Source: DATAGZ01 sp036263455 (GTDB lineage Bacteria > Pseudomonadota > Alphaproteobacteria > Dongiales > Dongiaceae). From it: a DNA stretch of 64,000 bases. Below, one piece after another: positions 26,690 to 35,592 of the stretch. A model generated the notes under the pieces. That model made no database searches and was not told the DNA's origin. It saw nothing but the letters and a program-made list of their open reading frames with translations. Each line of letters opens with the position of its first letter. Positions within the stretch are counted from its first letter, which is position 1. The translations under genes and the position numbers were made by a program. The stretch is from the NCBI GenBank assembly GCA_036263455.1, contig DATAGZ010000010.1, positions 1 to 64,000 on the forward strand. The letters run 5' to 3'.

Positions 26690-27667
26690 ATGCTTTCGAT
26701 CGGCTTACTGGGCGCTGGGCGTATCGGTCAAATCCATGCTCGCAATGTCGCGCTCAATCCGCGTGCGCGCCTCGCGGGAGTAGCCGATCCAGACGGAGAT
26801 GCCGCCCGTCGCGCCTCTCAAGACAAGGCGCCGATCCTGGGCATCGAGGAAATTCTCGCCGATTCCGCTATCGCGGCGGTTATCATCGCCACGCCGACCG
26901 ATACCCATGCCGACCTGGTCGAGCGCGCCGCCGCCGCGGGCAAGGCAATCTTCTGCGAAAAGCCCATCGATCTGGATATCGGCCGCGTCCGGGAATGTCT
27001 CGCGGCAGTCGCGCGCCACAAGGCCAAGCTCTTCGTCGGGTTCAACCGGCGCTTCGATCCCCACTTCCGGGCCTTGAAGGAGCGGTTGCCCGTCATCGGC
27101 CGGCTCGAAATGCTGAGCATCGTCAGCCGCGATCCGGGACCGCCGCCGCTGTCTTATATCGCCCGGTCGGGCGGCCTGTTCCGCGACATGATGATTCACG
27201 ACCTCGATATGGCGCGCTGGCTTCTGGGCGAGGAGCCCGTCGAACTTACCGCGATGGCGAGCAATCTCGTCGATCCGGCCATCGGAAGCGCGGGCGACGT
27301 CGATAGCGCCATGGTCACGCTGCGCACCCGCTCGGGCGCGCTCTGCCATATTTCCAATTCGCGTCGGGCGAGCTATGGCTACGACCAGCGCATCGAGGTT
27401 CACGGCAGCCAAGGCATGCTGCGCGCCGGCAATCCCATCCCCACTACCATCGAGCAGGCCGACAGCGCCGGCTACCGGCACGATCCGCTGATGAATTTCT
27501 TCCTCGACCGCTATAGCGATGCCTATCGCAACGAGCTCGATGCGTTCATCGATGCCTTGCTCGGAAATGGAGCGATGGCGCCCGACGGCGAGGATGGGCT
27601 GCATGCGCTGCTGCTGGCCGATGCTGCTGCACGCTCTGCACAAGAAGGGCGGCCGGTTCGGCTGTGA
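26690..27667 (+). CDS. iolG: Gfo/Idh/MocA dehydrogenase, inositol 2-dehydrogenase-like
   Basis: A 325-residue NAD(P)-dependent oxidoreductase. The Rossmann loop LLGAGRIGQIHARNV is followed by the catalytic dyad region FCEKPIDLD (Lys91) and NRRFDPHF. DMMIHDLDMARWL supplies the catalytic Asp and His (about residues 168-172). Similarity is closest by eye to IolG myo-inositol 2-dehydrogenase, but no other inositol genes are present, so another cyclic polyol or sugar is possible. It stands alone. Confidence 0.82.
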   Translation: MLSIGLLGAGRIGQIHARNVALNPRARLAGVADPDGDAARRASQDKAPILGIEEILADSAIAAVIIATPTDTHADLVERAAAAGKAIFCEKPIDLDIGRVRECLAAVARHKAKLFVGFNRRFDPHFRALKERLPVIGRLEMLSIVSRDPGPPPLSYIARSGGLFRDMMIHDLDMARWLLGEEPVELTAMASNLVDPAIGSAGDVDSAMVTLRTRSGALCHISNSRRASYGYDQRIEVHGSQGMLRAGNPIPTTIEQADSAGYRHDPLMNFFLDRYSDAYRNELDAFIDALLGNGAMAPDGEDGLHALLLADAAARSAQEGRPVRL

Positions 27668-27743
27668 GCGGAGGTTCGATGCCTGCTCGTCTTCCCCCAG
27701 GGAATGTGGTAAGTAGCCCGCCATACGCATCGAGGGGGTGAGA

Positions 27744-29264
27744 ATGAGCAGGCTTTCGCACCATGTAATGGCGGCCATGCTGGCCATGGCAATGAGCGTG
27801 GGCTTGGCAGGGGCTCAGCCAAGCGGCAAGCCGGTCACCATCACCTTCGTGCACCTGAACGACACCGCGATGATCTCGCCGAAGAACGGCAGCGGCGGGT
27901 TGGCGGAAGCCTATGCACTCGTCAAGGCGGAGCGCCAGCATAACAAAAACACGATTTTTACCTTCGGCGGCGACCTTCTGTCCCCTTCGATCTTATCGAG
28001 TCAAACAAAGGGTGCGCATATGGTCGATCTCATGAATGCCATGAAGCTCGATATGGCGACCTTCGGCAACCATGAGTTTGATTTTGGAGCGGACGTTCTC
28101 CGCCAGCGGATCCAAGAATCGTCCTTCAAATGGGTCTCCGTCAATGTGCGCGGCCGTGATGGCGCGCCTTTCGGCAAAACGGTTGCGACCACCACCATCA
28201 AGATTGGCGGCATCATGGTTGGTTTCCTCGGCGTGACCAATGACGAGGCCAGCATCGAGTCCGACCCGGACATTCGCATCGTATCTGTGGGCGATGCCGT
28301 GCGTACTGCCGTGCAGGAGCTCAAGAATCAGGGCGCGCAGGTGATCGTCGGTCTTACGCATCTCCATCTGGACGAAGACCGGGCGCTACTCAAGGCCAAT
28401 CCCGACATCAAGCTCATCCTCGGCGGGTATGATCCTGATCCCGTCGCAATTTATGAGAATGGCGGTTTGATCCTCAAATCGGGTTCGGATGCGCAATTCG
28501 TCGGCGCGGTCGATCTGAGAATCACCATTGCCAGGAGCACAAACGGCGTCGAGACGTCCATTGTGCCATCCTGGCGGATCATCGGTACGGCGGGTATTGC
28601 GCCCGATCCCGGCTTGGCGCAGCGCATCAAGACATATCAGAACCAACTGGATCGTACGCTTAACCAGGCGATAGCCACGATCGACGGCGATCTCGACAGC
28701 CGGCACGACGATGTCCGCACCAGGGAGACGAGCATGGGCGATGTCGTCACCGATGCGCTTCTGGCGCGGAGCAAGGCCGATGTCGCGCTGGTGGACGGCG
28801 GAAGCATCAGCGGCGATGCGCTCTATAAATCAGGAACGCGGCTGACGCGGCGGGATGTGCTCAAGGAGCTACCCTTGGGAAATGTCCTGGTGATCGTCGA
28901 GCTATCCGGCAAGAATCTGGCAGCGGCGTTGGAAAATGGCGTGTCCAAGCTCGAAGAGAAGGACGACCGGTTCCCGCAGGTGGCCGGGCTTAGTTTTACT
29001 TACGACCCGCAGCGTCCCGCGGGTCAGCGTATTGTCGAAATCAAGGTCGGCGGCCAAGAGCTCGACCCGAACACGACCTATCGCATCGCGACCACCGACT
29101 TTTTACTCCAGGGCGGCGATGGTTATGATGTATTTAAAGGGGGCAAGGTGGTCTTGGGGCCAGGGAGCGGACCGCTTATCGCCGTTGTTGTCGCCGACTA
29201 TATTGCCGCTCAGTCCAAGCTCACCGCTAAGACCGAAAGTCGCATAACGGTATTGGGGCACTGA
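27744..29264 (+). CDS. UshA-like metallophosphatase/5'-nucleotidase with altered metal site
   Basis: A 506-residue exported protein: signal peptide at residues 1-24, a calcineurin-like metallophosphatase domain at 30-300 and a 5'-nucleotidase C-terminal domain at 320-500. Asp77 (GGDLLS), Asn109-His110 (GNHEFDFG) and His206 (THLHLD) are kept. The first metal motif, usually NDxH, reads ND-T-A-M (Ala42), and the usual GHxH/GHSQ reads GYDP (residues 228-231). Two or more ligands are therefore lost. The start at 27744 has GAGGGGG 5 bases upstream; an in-frame GTG at 27738 is less likely. It could be a divergent hydrolase or an inactive binding protein. Confidence 0.82.
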   Translation: MSRLSHHVMAAMLAMAMSVGLAGAQPSGKPVTITFVHLNDTAMISPKNGSGGLAEAYALVKAERQHNKNTIFTFGGDLLSPSILSSQTKGAHMVDLMNAMKLDMATFGNHEFDFGADVLRQRIQESSFKWVSVNVRGRDGAPFGKTVATTTIKIGGIMVGFLGVTNDEASIESDPDIRIVSVGDAVRTAVQELKNQGAQVIVGLTHLHLDEDRALLKANPDIKLILGGYDPDPVAIYENGGLILKSGSDAQFVGAVDLRITIARSTNGVETSIVPSWRIIGTAGIAPDPGLAQRIKTYQNQLDRTLNQAIATIDGDLDSRHDDVRTRETSMGDVVTDALLARSKADVALVDGGSISGDALYKSGTRLTRRDVLKELPLGNVLVIVELSGKNLAAALENGVSKLEEKDDRFPQVAGLSFTYDPQRPAGQRIVEIKVGGQELDPNTTYRIATTDFLLQGGDGYDVFKGGKVVLGPGSGPLIAVVVADYIAAQSKLTAKTESRITVLGH

Positions 29265-29298
29265 GCCTTCTTCTCCCTTATCCGGGGCGGTTGCGCCG

Positions 29299-30138
29299 TT
29301 ACTGGTTTGCCTGGATGGCGAGATGAATGTCGCGCTGGCGCTGCTTTTCTTTATAAGCCAGCCAGAGCGTGGACACCATCACGCCTAGGGCCACCAGCAT
29401 GACGATGATAGTGGCCATGGCGTTGATCTCGGGGTTGAGGCCAAGGCGTACGCGCGAGAAGATCACCATGGGGAGGGTGGTGGAGCCGGGGCCGCTCGTG
29501 AAGCTTGTAATCACCAGGTCATCCAGCGAGATGGTGAAGGCGAGCAGCCAGCCCGACAGGATGGCCGGAAAGACGATCGGCAGCGTAATGACGAAGAAGA
29601 CCTTCCACGGCCGGGCGCCGAGATCCTGCGCGGCTTCCTCGAGTGAGATATCCAGGCTGGAAAAGCGCGACTGCATGACCACCGCGACATAGGACATCGT
29701 GAAGGTGATATGGGCGATGGCGATCGTCAAGAAACCGCGGCCACGCGGCCAGCCCACGATATCCTCCATCGACACGAACAGGAGCAAAAGCGAGAGGCCG
29801 GTGATGACTTCAGGCATAACCAGCGGCGCGGTCACCATGCCGCCGAAAATAATGCGCCCGGTGAAGATGCGGAAGCGCGCCAGGATGTAGCCAGCCATCG
29901 TGCCCAATATGCAGGATAAGGTGGCGCTCAAGGCGCCGATACGCAGGCTCAGCGAGACGGCGTCGAGCACCTCGGTATCCCGGAGGAGCTGCGCATACCA
30001 ATGGGTGGAGAAGCCGCCCCAGACCGTGACCAACTTGCTCGTGTTGAAGGAAAAGATCACGAGCGACACGATGGGACCGTAGAGAAAGATAAAACCCAGC
30101 ACGAGGATGGCGATCACCGCCCAGGACAGGTTCTTCAA
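29299..30138 (-). CDS. potI: Putrescine-type ABC transporter permease PotI
   Basis: A 279-residue PotC/PotI-type inner-membrane permease with six helices and a coupling loop at about residues 165-185 (DISLEEAAQDLGARPWKVF). It is the last gene of the minus-strand operon potF-potG-potH-potI and overlaps potH by four bases. Substrate assignment to putrescine or another polyamine rests on the matching binding protein and gene order. Confidence 0.9.
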   Translation of the reverse strand: MKNLSWAVIAILVLGFIFLYGPIVSLVIFSFNTSKLVTVWGGFSTHWYAQLLRDTEVLDAVSLSLRIGALSATLSCILGTMAGYILARFRIFTGRIIFGGMVTAPLVMPEVITGLSLLLLFVSMEDIVGWPRGRGFLTIAIAHITFTMSYVAVVMQSRFSSLDISLEEAAQDLGARPWKVFFVITLPIVFPAILSGWLLAFTISLDDLVITSFTSGPGSTTLPMVIFSRVRLGLNPEINAMATIIVMLVALGVMVSTLWLAYKEKQRQRDIHLAIQANQ

Positions 30139-31067
30139 GCGGCGCTCCCGGCTTGTTTGTTCTGATAATGCTGGAAAATCATGAGAGGAACCACCAGCAG
30201 CAGCAGCACCGCGATTGCGACGGCGGAAGCGACCGGCCAGTCGTGGTTTTCAAAGAATTCATTGACCAGCACGCGGCCGATCATCAGCGAATTCGGGCCG
30301 CCCAGCAGCTCAGGAATGACATACTCCCCGACGGCGGGAATAAAGACCAGCATGCACCCCGCGATGATGCCCGGTAGGGATAGCGGGACCGTGATCACGA
30401 AAAAGGCCTTGAGCGGGCGACACCCCAGATCGAAAGCCGCTTCGAGCAGGGAGACGTCCATCTTCTCGAGATTGGCGTAGAGCGGCAGAATCATGAAGGG
30501 AAGATAATTGTAGACGATCCCTATATAGACGGCGAAATCGGTGTTCATCATCCCGATGGGTTCATGGATGATACCCAGCCAGATCAGGATATTGTTGATG
30601 ACGCCATTATTCTTGAGGATACCGATCCAGGCATAGACCCGGATCAGGAAAGACGTCCAAAATGGCAGAATCACAAGCATGAGCAGAGCGGTCCGCAGGG
30701 TGGAGCGGGCCCGTGCCATGCCATAGGCCATCGGATAGCCGAGAAGCAGGCAAAGCAGGGTCGAGATCAGCGCCACCTTGCCGGAATGGATGTAAGCGCG
30801 CAGGTAGAGCGCGTCGTGAAAGAGATAAGAATAGCTCTTGGTGCGTAGATCGATGCCGTGCTCGCCAAACAGCGGCGTGAAGGGCGGGCGGGCAATAATC
30901 GATTCCGCGAAGCTGATCTTGAGAACGATGACAAAGGGAACCGCGAAAAAGGCGATCAACCACAGATAGGGCACCGCCACTACGATCGCGCGCTGGGAAA
31001 AGCCCAGCCGGCCCAGGATGCTGCTGAGCAGGGGCGCGCCTGGAAGGCGATGGACGGCAGCCAGCAT
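30135..31067 (-). CDS. potH: Putrescine-type ABC transporter permease PotH
   Basis: A 310-residue PotB/PotH-type permease. The periplasmic loop after the first helix is long, as is usual for PotH. The EAA loop reads DVSLLEAAFDLGCRPLKAF. It is separated from potG by one base and overlaps potI, so translation of the operon is tightly coupled. It pairs with PotI to form the channel. Confidence 0.9.
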   Translation of the reverse strand: MLAAVHRLPGAPLLSSILGRLGFSQRAIVVAVPYLWLIAFFAVPFVIVLKISFAESIIARPPFTPLFGEHGIDLRTKSYSYLFHDALYLRAYIHSGKVALISTLLCLLLGYPMAYGMARARSTLRTALLMLVILPFWTSFLIRVYAWIGILKNNGVINNILIWLGIIHEPIGMMNTDFAVYIGIVYNYLPFMILPLYANLEKMDVSLLEAAFDLGCRPLKAFFVITVPLSLPGIIAGCMLVFIPAVGEYVIPELLGGPNSLMIGRVLVNEFFENHDWPVASAVAIAVLLLLVVPLMIFQHYQNKQAGSAA

Positions 31068-31068
31068 A

Positions 31069-32235
31069 TCAGCTCAGCAAAGGAACGGCGGAATTGGAAC
31101 GCCATGTTACGGCGACGCGGTCTTCCCACTGGATCGGGCTTTCGGCGGCGCGGGTTTCGTTGGTCATGGTGACCCTGATTTCCTTGCCGCTGTCGAGCTT
31201 GACCAGATAGATCGACAGGTTCCCCATATAAGCGACGCCCTTCACCACCCCTTCGGCATAATTGTATTCGGGGGGGGATCCATTGCCGGGTAGCTTGGTC
31301 AAACGGATTTTTTCCGGCCGGATCGCGGTCCACACCTGCGCGCCCGGCGCGCTGGAAATGCCGTGGTCGATATAGATCTTCTTGGCCATGTCGGGTGCGG
31401 CGATGGTCACGTGGTCGGGTTCATCCTCGACGATGCGTCCTTCGAACATGTTGGCCGATCCGATAAAATCGGCGACGAACTTGTTATGGGGGAATTCGTA
31501 GATCTCGGCGGGCGTGCCGGTCTGGACGATCTGTCCCTGGTCCATGACTCCGATGCGGGTAGCGAGCGTCATGGCTTCCTCCTGATCGTGGGTGACCACG
31601 ATGAAGGTGATGCCCAGGCGATCCTGGATATTCATGATTTCGAACTGGGTCGCCTCGCGCAGTTTTTTGTCCAAGGCTCCCAGCGGTTCATCGAGCAGCA
31701 GGAGCTTAGGCAGCTTGGCGAGAGAGCGGGCGAGGGCGACGCGCTGGCGCTGGCCGCCGGACAATTGATGAGGCTTGCGCTTGGCGAGCGGCGTCATTTT
31801 CACCAGCGACAGCATTTCGGCGACACGTTCGCGGATCTGCTTGGGCGGCACTTTGTCCTGCTTGAGCCCGAAGGCAACATTGTCCTCGACGGTCATATGC
31901 GGAAACAAGGCATAGGACTGAAACATCATATTGGTCGGCCGCTCGTAGGGCGGGATCTCGGCCATATTGACGTCATCGATGAAGATGCGGCCCTCGGTGG
32001 GCTTTTCGAAACCCGCCAGCATGCGCAGCAGGGTGGTTTTCCCGCACCCCGAACCGCCGAGCAGCGCGAATAATTCGCCGCGATAGATATTGAGCGAAAC
32101 ATTGCGAACCGCGACGAAGTCGCCGAACTTCTTGGTAATGCCCTCAATACGGATATAGGGTTTTTCGGTAGGCCTCACCCACGGCTGAAACTTATTCTCC
32201 GTTTGAAGAAGCGGGCTTTTTTGGATTTCCATCAT
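31069..32235 (-). CDS. potG: Putrescine-type ABC transporter ATPase PotG
   Basis: A 388-residue ATPase with a PotG-like N-terminal extension before IRIEGITKKFGD. Walker A is LLGGSGCGKTT (about 58-68), signature LSGGQRQR (about 158), Walker B LLLLDEPLGALD. A C-terminal TOBE domain of about 110 residues contains AIRPEKI. It lies 59 bp after potF in the direction of transcription. Confidence 0.93.
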   Translation of the reverse strand: MMEIQKSPLLQTENKFQPWVRPTEKPYIRIEGITKKFGDFVAVRNVSLNIYRGELFALLGGSGCGKTTLLRMLAGFEKPTEGRIFIDDVNMAEIPPYERPTNMMFQSYALFPHMTVEDNVAFGLKQDKVPPKQIRERVAEMLSLVKMTPLAKRKPHQLSGGQRQRVALARSLAKLPKLLLLDEPLGALDKKLREATQFEIMNIQDRLGITFIVVTHDQEEAMTLATRIGVMDQGQIVQTGTPAEIYEFPHNKFVADFIGSANMFEGRIVEDEPDHVTIAAPDMAKKIYIDHGISSAPGAQVWTAIRPEKIRLTKLPGNGSPPEYNYAEGVVKGVAYMGNLSIYLVKLDSGKEIRVTMTNETRAAESPIQWEDRVAVTWRSNSAVPLLS

Positions 32236-32294
32236 TTCCCCTGGCGGGCCCGCGTCCTACCCTCCCGAAGCAGGACGCGGCCCTCTTGCAACCC

Positions 32295-33596
32295 TTATTG
32301 CGATGCGCCGGTCTTTATCTCGGTCCAGACCCGGGTGCGGATCCGCTCGAGGTCCTGGGAAACAGGGGCATCGGCAAACAGCTTCTTCTTCACTTCGTCC
32401 GTCGGATAAATGTCGGGATTGGACGTGATGTCTTTGTTGACATACTGCGTAGCCGACATGACCGGGCTCGCGTAATTTACGAAATTCACGCCATCAGCCG
32501 CGACATGCGGGTCCATGACATAGTTCAGGAATTTATGGGCATTATCGACGTCGGGCGCATCGTGAGGAATTGCCATGGAATCCACCCACAGAAGCGATCC
32601 TTCCTTGGGAATATGGTATTCGATGGTGACGCCGTTCTTGGCTTCTGTGGCCCGGTTCGCGGCGATAAAAATGTCCCCCGACCAACCGATGGCGGCGCAA
32701 ATTTCGCCATTGGCAAGATCATTGATGTAGCTCGACGAGTGGAAATATTTAATATTTGGCCGGACGGCGAACATCGCCTGCTTGAAGGCGTCCCAGTCTT
32801 CCTGCTTGTCGGTGTGCGGGTCCTTACCGAGATAATTCAAGACCACCTGGCTGATGTCGGAAACCGAATCCAGCATGGTCACGCCGCATTCCTTGAGCTT
32901 GGCGATGTTTTCGGGCTTCATGATAAGATCAAGGGAATCGACCGGGACGTCAGGAAGGAGTTTCTTCACCTTGTCGACATTGATGCCGATGCCAACGGTG
33001 CCCCAGAAGTAGGGCGCGGCATACTCATTGTTGGGATCGAAGGGCTTGAGCGCCGCAAGGATCTGCGGATCGAGATCACTAAAATTGGGCAGTTTCGACT
33101 TATCCAGCTTTTGATAAATGCCCGCCTTGATCTGGCGGCCGAGATAGGGACCGGTAGGCACGACGATATCGTAGCCGGTATTGCCGGCCATCAGCTTAGC
33201 TTCCAGGGTCTCGTTACCGTCATAAACGTCGTAACGGACCTTGATGCCAGTCATCTTCGCGAAGTTTTCAACGGTATGCTCGCCGATATAATCAGACCAG
33301 TTGTAGATATTGAGCTGGCCACCCGAGCCCGGAGCGGGCGCATTGGCATCCGTTGCTGCCTGGGTCTGGGGTTCGGTCTGCGGCTGGGAGGATTGATCGT
33401 TGCCAGCGGCCGGCGTGGTTGCCTGCTGCGTGCTCTGATTATTGTCCGGGGTTGGTTGCGGAGCGGTGGCTTGGTCGTTGGCGCTAGGCGTAGCGGCTGG
33501 GGCGTTTTCGCCCTGTTGTTGGTCCTGCTTCTTGTCGCACCCAGCGACAGCCAGCAGCGAGAGAAAGACTATCGCACTGACACGGATAAAAGTCAC
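32295..33596 (-). CDS. potF: Putrescine-binding lipoprotein PotF with long disordered linker
   Basis: A 433-residue spermidine/putrescine binding protein. I place the start at GTG 33596, since AAGGAGG lies 5 bases upstream and the frame before it has no signal sequence. Residues 1-20 are a lipoprotein signal with LAVAGC (Cys20). Residues 21-93 are Gln/Thr/Asn/Ala/Pro-rich and surely unstructured. The binding domain begins at LNIYNWSDYIGEHTVENF and continues to the end. PotF in enteric bacteria is a soluble periplasmic protein without this tether. It heads the potFGHI operon. Confidence 0.9.
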   Translation of the reverse strand: MTFIRVSAIVFLSLLAVAGCDKKQDQQQGENAPAATPSANDQATAPQPTPDNNQSTQQATTPAAGNDQSSQPQTEPQTQAATDANAPAPGSGGQLNIYNWSDYIGEHTVENFAKMTGIKVRYDVYDGNETLEAKLMAGNTGYDIVVPTGPYLGRQIKAGIYQKLDKSKLPNFSDLDPQILAALKPFDPNNEYAAPYFWGTVGIGINVDKVKKLLPDVPVDSLDLIMKPENIAKLKECGVTMLDSVSDISQVVLNYLGKDPHTDKQEDWDAFKQAMFAVRPNIKYFHSSSYINDLANGEICAAIGWSGDIFIAANRATEAKNGVTIEYHIPKEGSLLWVDSMAIPHDAPDVDNAHKFLNYVMDPHVAADGVNFVNYASPVMSATQYVNKDITSNPDIYPTDEVKKKLFADAPVSQDLERIRTRVWTEIKTGASQ

Positions 33597-33668
33597 GGTT
33601 TCCTCCTTGGAATCGGCTATTGCGCTGCCGACGGAGATAGTAGGCGAAAGCCGACAGCGTATCAATCC

Positions 33669-34772
33669 CTAATAGGTATCTGTTTCGCTGGGATATTTGA
33701 ATTTTAGCATCCGCGCGGTTTCATAGCCCAGTTCGGAAATCCTGGTCCAATTCTTCACATCGCGCCGGAAACCGAAATAAGACCCTGCAACCCGCTTGGT
33801 GATATCATCGCCTGTGTCGTAGACTTCCTGCATTACCTTGCCGGCGGCCGCGCCGAATGCCACCAGAACATCCTTGGGGAACTGCTTGAGCTGCACGTCA
33901 TGCTCGGTGATGAGCGTATTGAGCGCGCCGGCCGAGCGGCCGATGAATTCCGCATACATGATATCGTTTTCGGTGGCTGCCGCCGCGGCGATGATCTGCT
34001 TGAGATCGTCGGGCAAGGCGTCGAATTTCTGCTTGTTGATAATAAGCTGGAGCGCCGTTCCCGGTTCATGAAAGCCGGGCCAATAATAATATTTCGCAAT
34101 CTTGTAATAGCCGAGGGAAAGGTCGTTATAGGGCCCTACCCATTCCGCGCCATCCAGCGCTCCCGATTGAAGGCTGGTATAAATCTCGTCGGCGGGCATG
34201 TCCGTGACCTCGACCCCAAGGCGCGCCAGCGCCTGTCCGCCCTGGCCGGGCATGCGGAATTTCAAACCCTTGAGGTCGGCCAGGGATTGGATCTCCTTAC
34301 GGAACCAGCCACCCATCTGAACGCCAGTATTGCCGGCTAGAAATCCCTTGAGGTTGAAGGCGCCGTAGAGATCGTCCCACAATTCCTGGCCACCGCCGAA
34401 ATAGACCCAGGCATTGAGTTCGTTGGCGGTCAGACCGAAGGGCACCGCGGCGAAGAAACCGCAGGCGGGAGACTTATCGAGGTGATAATAGGCCGCGTCG
34501 TGCCCCATTTCCGCCATACCTTGGCTCACTGCCTCGAAGCATTGCTTTTCCTTGACCAGCTCGCCCGCCGCGAACAGCTTGATGGTGAGCCGGCCATTGG
34601 ACATTTTCCCGATACGTTCGGCAAGCCGCGCCGCGCCGGTGCCGAGTCCCGGAAGGCCGCGCGGCCAGGCCGTTGCCATTTTCCATTCGATATGGTCTTG
34701 GGCGTGGGCGCGCGTGGCAAGGACCGCTGCGCCGGCGCCTGCCGCGCCTGTCAGGAAATTTCGTCGTTTCAT
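33669..34772 (-). CDS. TRAP transporter substrate-binding protein DctP family, Tat signal
   Basis: A 367-residue extracytoplasmic solute receptor. The N-terminus MKRRNFLTGAAGAGAAVL is a twin-arginine signal, cleaved after THAHA-like RAHA. The mature domain has WKMATAWPRGLPGLGTGA, GLKFRMPGQGGQAL with the carboxylate-binding Arg, and EWVGPYNDLSLGYYK. This subgroup often binds 2-oxo acids. No DctQ/DctM membrane genes lie in the window, so the receptor is orphaned here. The start at 34772 is chosen for the Tat motif. The ribosome site is weak. Confidence 0.88.
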   Translation of the reverse strand: MKRRNFLTGAAGAGAAVLATRAHAQDHIEWKMATAWPRGLPGLGTGAARLAERIGKMSNGRLTIKLFAAGELVKEKQCFEAVSQGMAEMGHDAAYYHLDKSPACGFFAAVPFGLTANELNAWVYFGGGQELWDDLYGAFNLKGFLAGNTGVQMGGWFRKEIQSLADLKGLKFRMPGQGGQALARLGVEVTDMPADEIYTSLQSGALDGAEWVGPYNDLSLGYYKIAKYYYWPGFHEPGTALQLIINKQKFDALPDDLKQIIAAAAATENDIMYAEFIGRSAGALNTLITEHDVQLKQFPKDVLVAFGAAAGKVMQEVYDTGDDITKRVAGSYFGFRRDVKNWTRISELGYETARMLKFKYPSETDTY

Positions 34773-34819
34773 GATTTTTCTTAAGGATCCTCGCATCATC
34801 CCGTCAATAGGGAAGAATG

Positions 34820-35548
34820 TCACTGCTGGTCGTTGCGGACCCGCCAACCGTCCTGTGTGAGCACTTCAAGGGGCGTGAATCGCGATTTATAGGCCATGCT
34901 GGTCGAGCCAGGAACCCAATAGCCTAGGTAAAGATAACCGAGCCGCGCCTCTTTGACCGCCGCAATAGATTTCAAAATCAGATAGGTTCCGAGGCTGCGG
35001 ACGGATTGGCGCGGCTCATAGAAACTATACACCGCCGAATAGCCGTCGAGACCGATATCGGTCAGGCAAGCGCCTAGCAACTGACCGTCCGCCTGTCTGA
35101 GTTCCACAATCAGGGTCGGTATGGGGGCTTCTTCCAACATTGCGCGGAAATCGCCATAATTCATATTGCCCATATCGCTTAGCGGGTGGCGGGCTCGCAT
35201 ATAGCGACAGAACAGGTGGAAATATTCGACACTTGCCCGGGTCGGCTGCAAAGTGCATTTAAGATCGGCGTTGCGATTGAGAATCCGACGGTGGGTCCGA
35301 TGAGGGTGAAAATCGGCGATTGGAATCCGTACCGGAACACAAGCGTTGCAGTCGCGGCATGCGGGGCGGTAAGCCATGTAATGGGTGCGCCGGAAACCGG
35401 CGATCGCAAGCATCGTGTACGTTTCTTCCGTCTGGCGGGTCGGCAGCTCGGTGATGAGCTTCCGTTCGCGCCGACCGGGCAGATAAGGACAAGCGGTCTC
35501 CCCGGTGACCAAAAACTGCATCTGCGGTGGCGAGGCGAGCGAGGTCAT
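34820..35548 (-). CDS. bpt: Aspartate/glutamate leucyltransferase
   Basis: A 242-residue Bpt/ATE-family aminoacyl-tRNA protein transferase that adds leucine to N-terminal Asp or Glu, marking proteins for the ClpS/ClpAP N-degron pathway. N-terminal CPYLPGRRERKLITEL, YRPACRDCNACVPVR and the C-terminal GYWVPGSTSMAYK match the family. clpS and clpA, the downstream partners, occur 12 kb away in this same window. It is a single gene between motB and the TRAP receptor. Confidence 0.92.
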   Translation of the reverse strand: MTSLASPPQMQFLVTGETACPYLPGRRERKLITELPTRQTEETYTMLAIAGFRRTHYMAYRPACRDCNACVPVRIPIADFHPHRTHRRILNRNADLKCTLQPTRASVEYFHLFCRYMRARHPLSDMGNMNYGDFRAMLEEAPIPTLIVELRQADGQLLGACLTDIGLDGYSAVYSFYEPRQSVRSLGTYLILKSIAAVKEARLGYLYLGYWVPGSTSMAYKSRFTPLEVLTQDGWRVRNDQQ

Positions 35549-35592
35549 GGACGTATATTAGAGGAAAACGGAATCGGTGAAAATGTTCCGAC

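Noticed and set aside
34820..35548. Arginyltransferase (Ate1) acting on N-terminal Asp/Glu
   Set aside because: The bacterial short form with this N-terminal Cys motif corresponds to Bpt leucyltransferase, and the ClpS pocket favours Leu; arginylation is not supported.
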